The notes below the pieces were generated by a model that saw only the letters and a program-made list of their open reading frames with translations, made no database searches and was not told the DNA's origin. The translations under genes and the position numbers were made by a program. A DNA stretch of 6,774 nt from an uncultured Lachnospiraceae bacterium. Its GTDB lineage: Bacteria; Bacillota_A; Clostridia; Lachnospirales; Lachnospiraceae. Positions 5,409 to 6,774 of this stretch are shown piece by piece (within the stretch, counting starts at the first letter, position 1; each line of letters starts with the position of its first letter). The DNA lies in the NCBI GenBank assembly GCA_947177885.1, contig CAMWWF010000160.1:1-6774 (forward strand). Reading direction: 5' to 3'.

Positions 5409-6512
5409 ATGAGGATTTCGAGAGAAACTTTTGAAAATTTTAAAATTTCCTATCCCTTGGAAAAGCTGGCGCCCCTGGAGCGTATCCTTTTTTTAGATAT
5501 TGAGACCACCGGTTTTACAGCACGCTCCTCCTATCTGTATCTGATCGGGTGCGCCTATTACCAGAACGGAAACTGGCATGCAATTCAGTGGCTGGCGGAA
5601 AATTATGACCAGGAAGCGGCGGTTCTGAAATCATTCTTTGATTTTGCAAAATATTTCCGCTACCTGGTCCACTTTAACGGCAATAATTTTGACCTGCCCT
5701 TCATTACCCAGAAATGCGAACAACTCTCTCTGCCATATAACTTTCAAGGTTTTCAGGGCATCGATCTGTATAAGAGGGTCGTTCCCTACAAATATCTGCT
5801 CAAGCTTCCGAACTGTAAGCAAAAGACTTTGGAACAGTTTCTGGGCATTGACCGCAAGGATGTATTCACCGGCGGGGAATTGATCGGCATCTACCAGGAT
5901 TATGTGAAAAATCCCAGTGAATTTGCCGAAAATGCACTGTTGCTCCACAATGTGGATGATCTGAAGGGAATGTTGGAAACACTTCCCATGCTGACATATT
6001 ACGATCTGTTCAACGAACCGTTAAAAGCGAGAAAAGTACAGGCTAATTCTTATAAAGATCTGAGCGGAAACAGACGCAAAGAACTGCTTATCACGCTTTC
6101 TCTGGAAAACAGGCTGCCAAGGCCGGTGTCTTCTTCCGCCGCCGGCTGCTACTTCCGGGGGGAGGACTTTGAGGCATGTATCAAAGTTCCCATTTATGAG
6201 GAAGAGTTAAAATACTTTTACTCTAATTATCAGGACTACTATTATCTTCCCACCGAAGATGTGGCGCTCCATAAGTCTGTCGCCAGATTTGTAGACAAAA
6301 ATCATCGCGTACCCGCCTCCGCGGCAAACTGCTATACCCGTAAGACGGCATGCTATCTGCCCCAGTGGGATTTTCTGTTCCTTCCTTTCTTTAAGAGAGA
6401 TTATAAAAGCCGCGAACTTTTCTTTGAATTGACGGATGAGCTGAAAAGGAACCGGCAGGCATTTTCCACTTATGCCGCTCATGTCCTTAATATGATAGCT
6501 TCCGCTTATTGA
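5409..6512 (+). CDS. YprB-like RNase H-fold (DEDD-type) exonuclease
   Basis: A 367-residue soluble protein. Residues about 25-200 match the RNase H-like exonuclease fold of the YprB group (RNase_H_2). FLDIETTG gives D30 and E32 (motif I), LVHFNGNNFDLPF gives D95 (motif II), and LLHNVDDLKGM gives D184 (motif III). The residue four before D184 is H180, where DEDDy members have tyrosine. Such proteins are predicted 3'-5' exonucleases on DNA or RNA; the substrate is unknown. Residues 205-367 form a tyrosine- and charge-rich region that I do not recognise, with no visible helicase or zinc motif. I chose the ATG at 5409 because GGAGG (5399-5403, 5-nt gap) precedes it. An in-frame TTG at 5397 overlaps that site. 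The gene appears monocistronic, divergent from rnf, with a MITE just upstream. Confidence 0.85.
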   Translation: MRISRETFENFKISYPLEKLAPLERILFLDIETTGFTARSSYLYLIGCAYYQNGNWHAIQWLAENYDQEAAVLKSFFDFAKYFRYLVHFNGNNFDLPFITQKCEQLSLPYNFQGFQGIDLYKRVVPYKYLLKLPNCKQKTLEQFLGIDRKDVFTGGELIGIYQDYVKNPSEFAENALLLHNVDDLKGMLETLPMLTYYDLFNEPLKARKVQANSYKDLSGNRRKELLITLSLENRLPRPVSSSAAGCYFRGEDFEACIKVPIYEEELKYFYSNYQDYYYLPTEDVALHKSVARFVDKNHRVPASAANCYTRKTACYLPQWDFLFLPFFKRDYKSRELFFELTDELKRNRQAFSTYAAHVLNMIASAY

Positions 6513-6647
6513 GCATACATAACGGTTCGGAACCGATCCGGTAACTGCCGTCCTGTTTTCAACAATTGATCATCAATCGGGCAGAGAAGATTCCTCTTCC
6601 CCTGCTCGCGCGCCGGACCCTGTCAGTTTGCTGACATAATTTTCTAT
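6513..6647. other. Non-coding region downstream of the exonuclease gene
   Basis: I see no gene in this stretch. It holds several small dyads: CGGTTC G GAACCG (6523-6535), ATTGAT C ATCAAT (6565-6577), and a 6-bp hairpin TGTCAG TTTG CTGACA (6621-6636). The last is followed by TAATTTT and might be a weak secondary terminator for the plus-strand gene. Confidence 0.4.
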
Positions 6648-6692
6648 AGAATCCCAAAAAGGAACCCATTGCGGGTTCCTTTTTGGGATTCT
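6648..6692. terminator. Strong bidirectional intrinsic terminator
   Basis: The arms 6648-6667 and 6673-6692 are perfect 20-bp reverse complements around a 5-nt loop (ATTGC). The core is GGAACCC/GGGTTCC, preceded by five A and followed by five T. It therefore reads as a GC stem plus U-tract on both strands. It would end the plus-strand exonuclease transcript and also any convergent minus-strand transcript from beyond the window. Confidence 0.9.
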
Positions 6693-6702
6693 GATATGTT
6701 TC

Positions 6703-6730
6703 GGTCTCTGATTGCTCTATGGTCTCTGAT
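6703..6730. repeat. Short direct repeat GGTCTCTGAT
   Basis: GGTCTCTGAT occurs at 6703-6712 and 6721-6730, an 18-bp period with 8 bp between. The second copy overlaps the possible end of a minus-strand gene. The function is unknown and it may be chance or a small duplication. Confidence 0.4.
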
Positions 6731-6774
6731 AGAAGAAAGAATTCTTCCTCTCATAACCTATCTCTTTATAACTG
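6717..6774 (-). CDS. Possible C-terminal end of a convergent minus-strand gene (partial)
   Basis: Reading the minus strand from the window edge, one frame gives SYKEIGYERKNSFFYQRP and then TAG at 6717-6719. The stretch looks protein-like, and its ending resembles the C-terminal strand of small acetyltransferase-type enzymes. Eighteen codons are too few to name a family. The stop lies 24 nt before the bidirectional terminator, the normal place for a gene end, which is the main support. No start can be seen. Confidence 0.35.
   Translation of the reverse strand, partial: SYKEIGYERKNSFFYQRP

Overview
The window looks like chromosomal DNA of an anaerobic Bacillota species, most likely Clostridia and probably Lachnospiraceae. 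The reasons are the gene order rnfC-D-G-E-A-B, strong AGGAGG-type ribosome binding sites before almost every gene, moderate GC content, and the style of the encoded proteins. The genus call is inference; no rRNA or other marker gene is present.

The left two thirds (1-4809, minus strand) is one operon for the membrane-bound Rnf complex (ferredoxin:NAD+ oxidoreductase, ion-translocating). In transcription order it holds rnfC (4809-3493), rnfD (3447-2512), rnfG (2515-1874), rnfE (1881-1027), rnfA (1026-442) and the first 86 codons of rnfB (260 to the window edge). D, G, E and A are packed with overlaps or zero spacing, which suggests translational coupling. The cofactor sites are readable: two [4Fe-4S] motifs in RnfC, covalent-FMN threonine motifs in RnfD and RnfG, the paired membrane cysteines of RnfA and RnfE, and the first Fe-S motif of RnfB. 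RnfE carries a long soluble tail with a four-cysteine cluster. Between rnfA and rnfB lies an unusual 181-nt spacer with three consecutive hairpins bracketed by a 14-bp direct repeat. Every other junction in the operon is 45 nt or less.

From 4810 to 5408 is the divergent intergenic region. It holds the rnfC leader with an 8+8 bp dyad, an AT-rich stretch that probably contains promoters for both directions, and a complete 315-bp miniature transposable element (5066-5380). That element has perfect 14-bp terminal inverted repeats beginning GTAA and a perfect 8-bp target duplication, as expected for an IS66-family derivative. It sits just upstream of the plus-strand gene.

The right part (5409-6512, plus strand) encodes a YprB-like, RNase H-fold DEDD exonuclease. 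It is followed by a 260-nt non-coding tail with a strong bidirectional terminator (6648-6692). A convergent minus-strand gene may end at 6717, with only its last 18 codons inside the window.

I see no clearly new multi-gene system. The least explained structures are the rnfA-rnfB hairpin array, the cysteine-rich RnfE tail, and the miniature element inserted between the two divergent transcription units.
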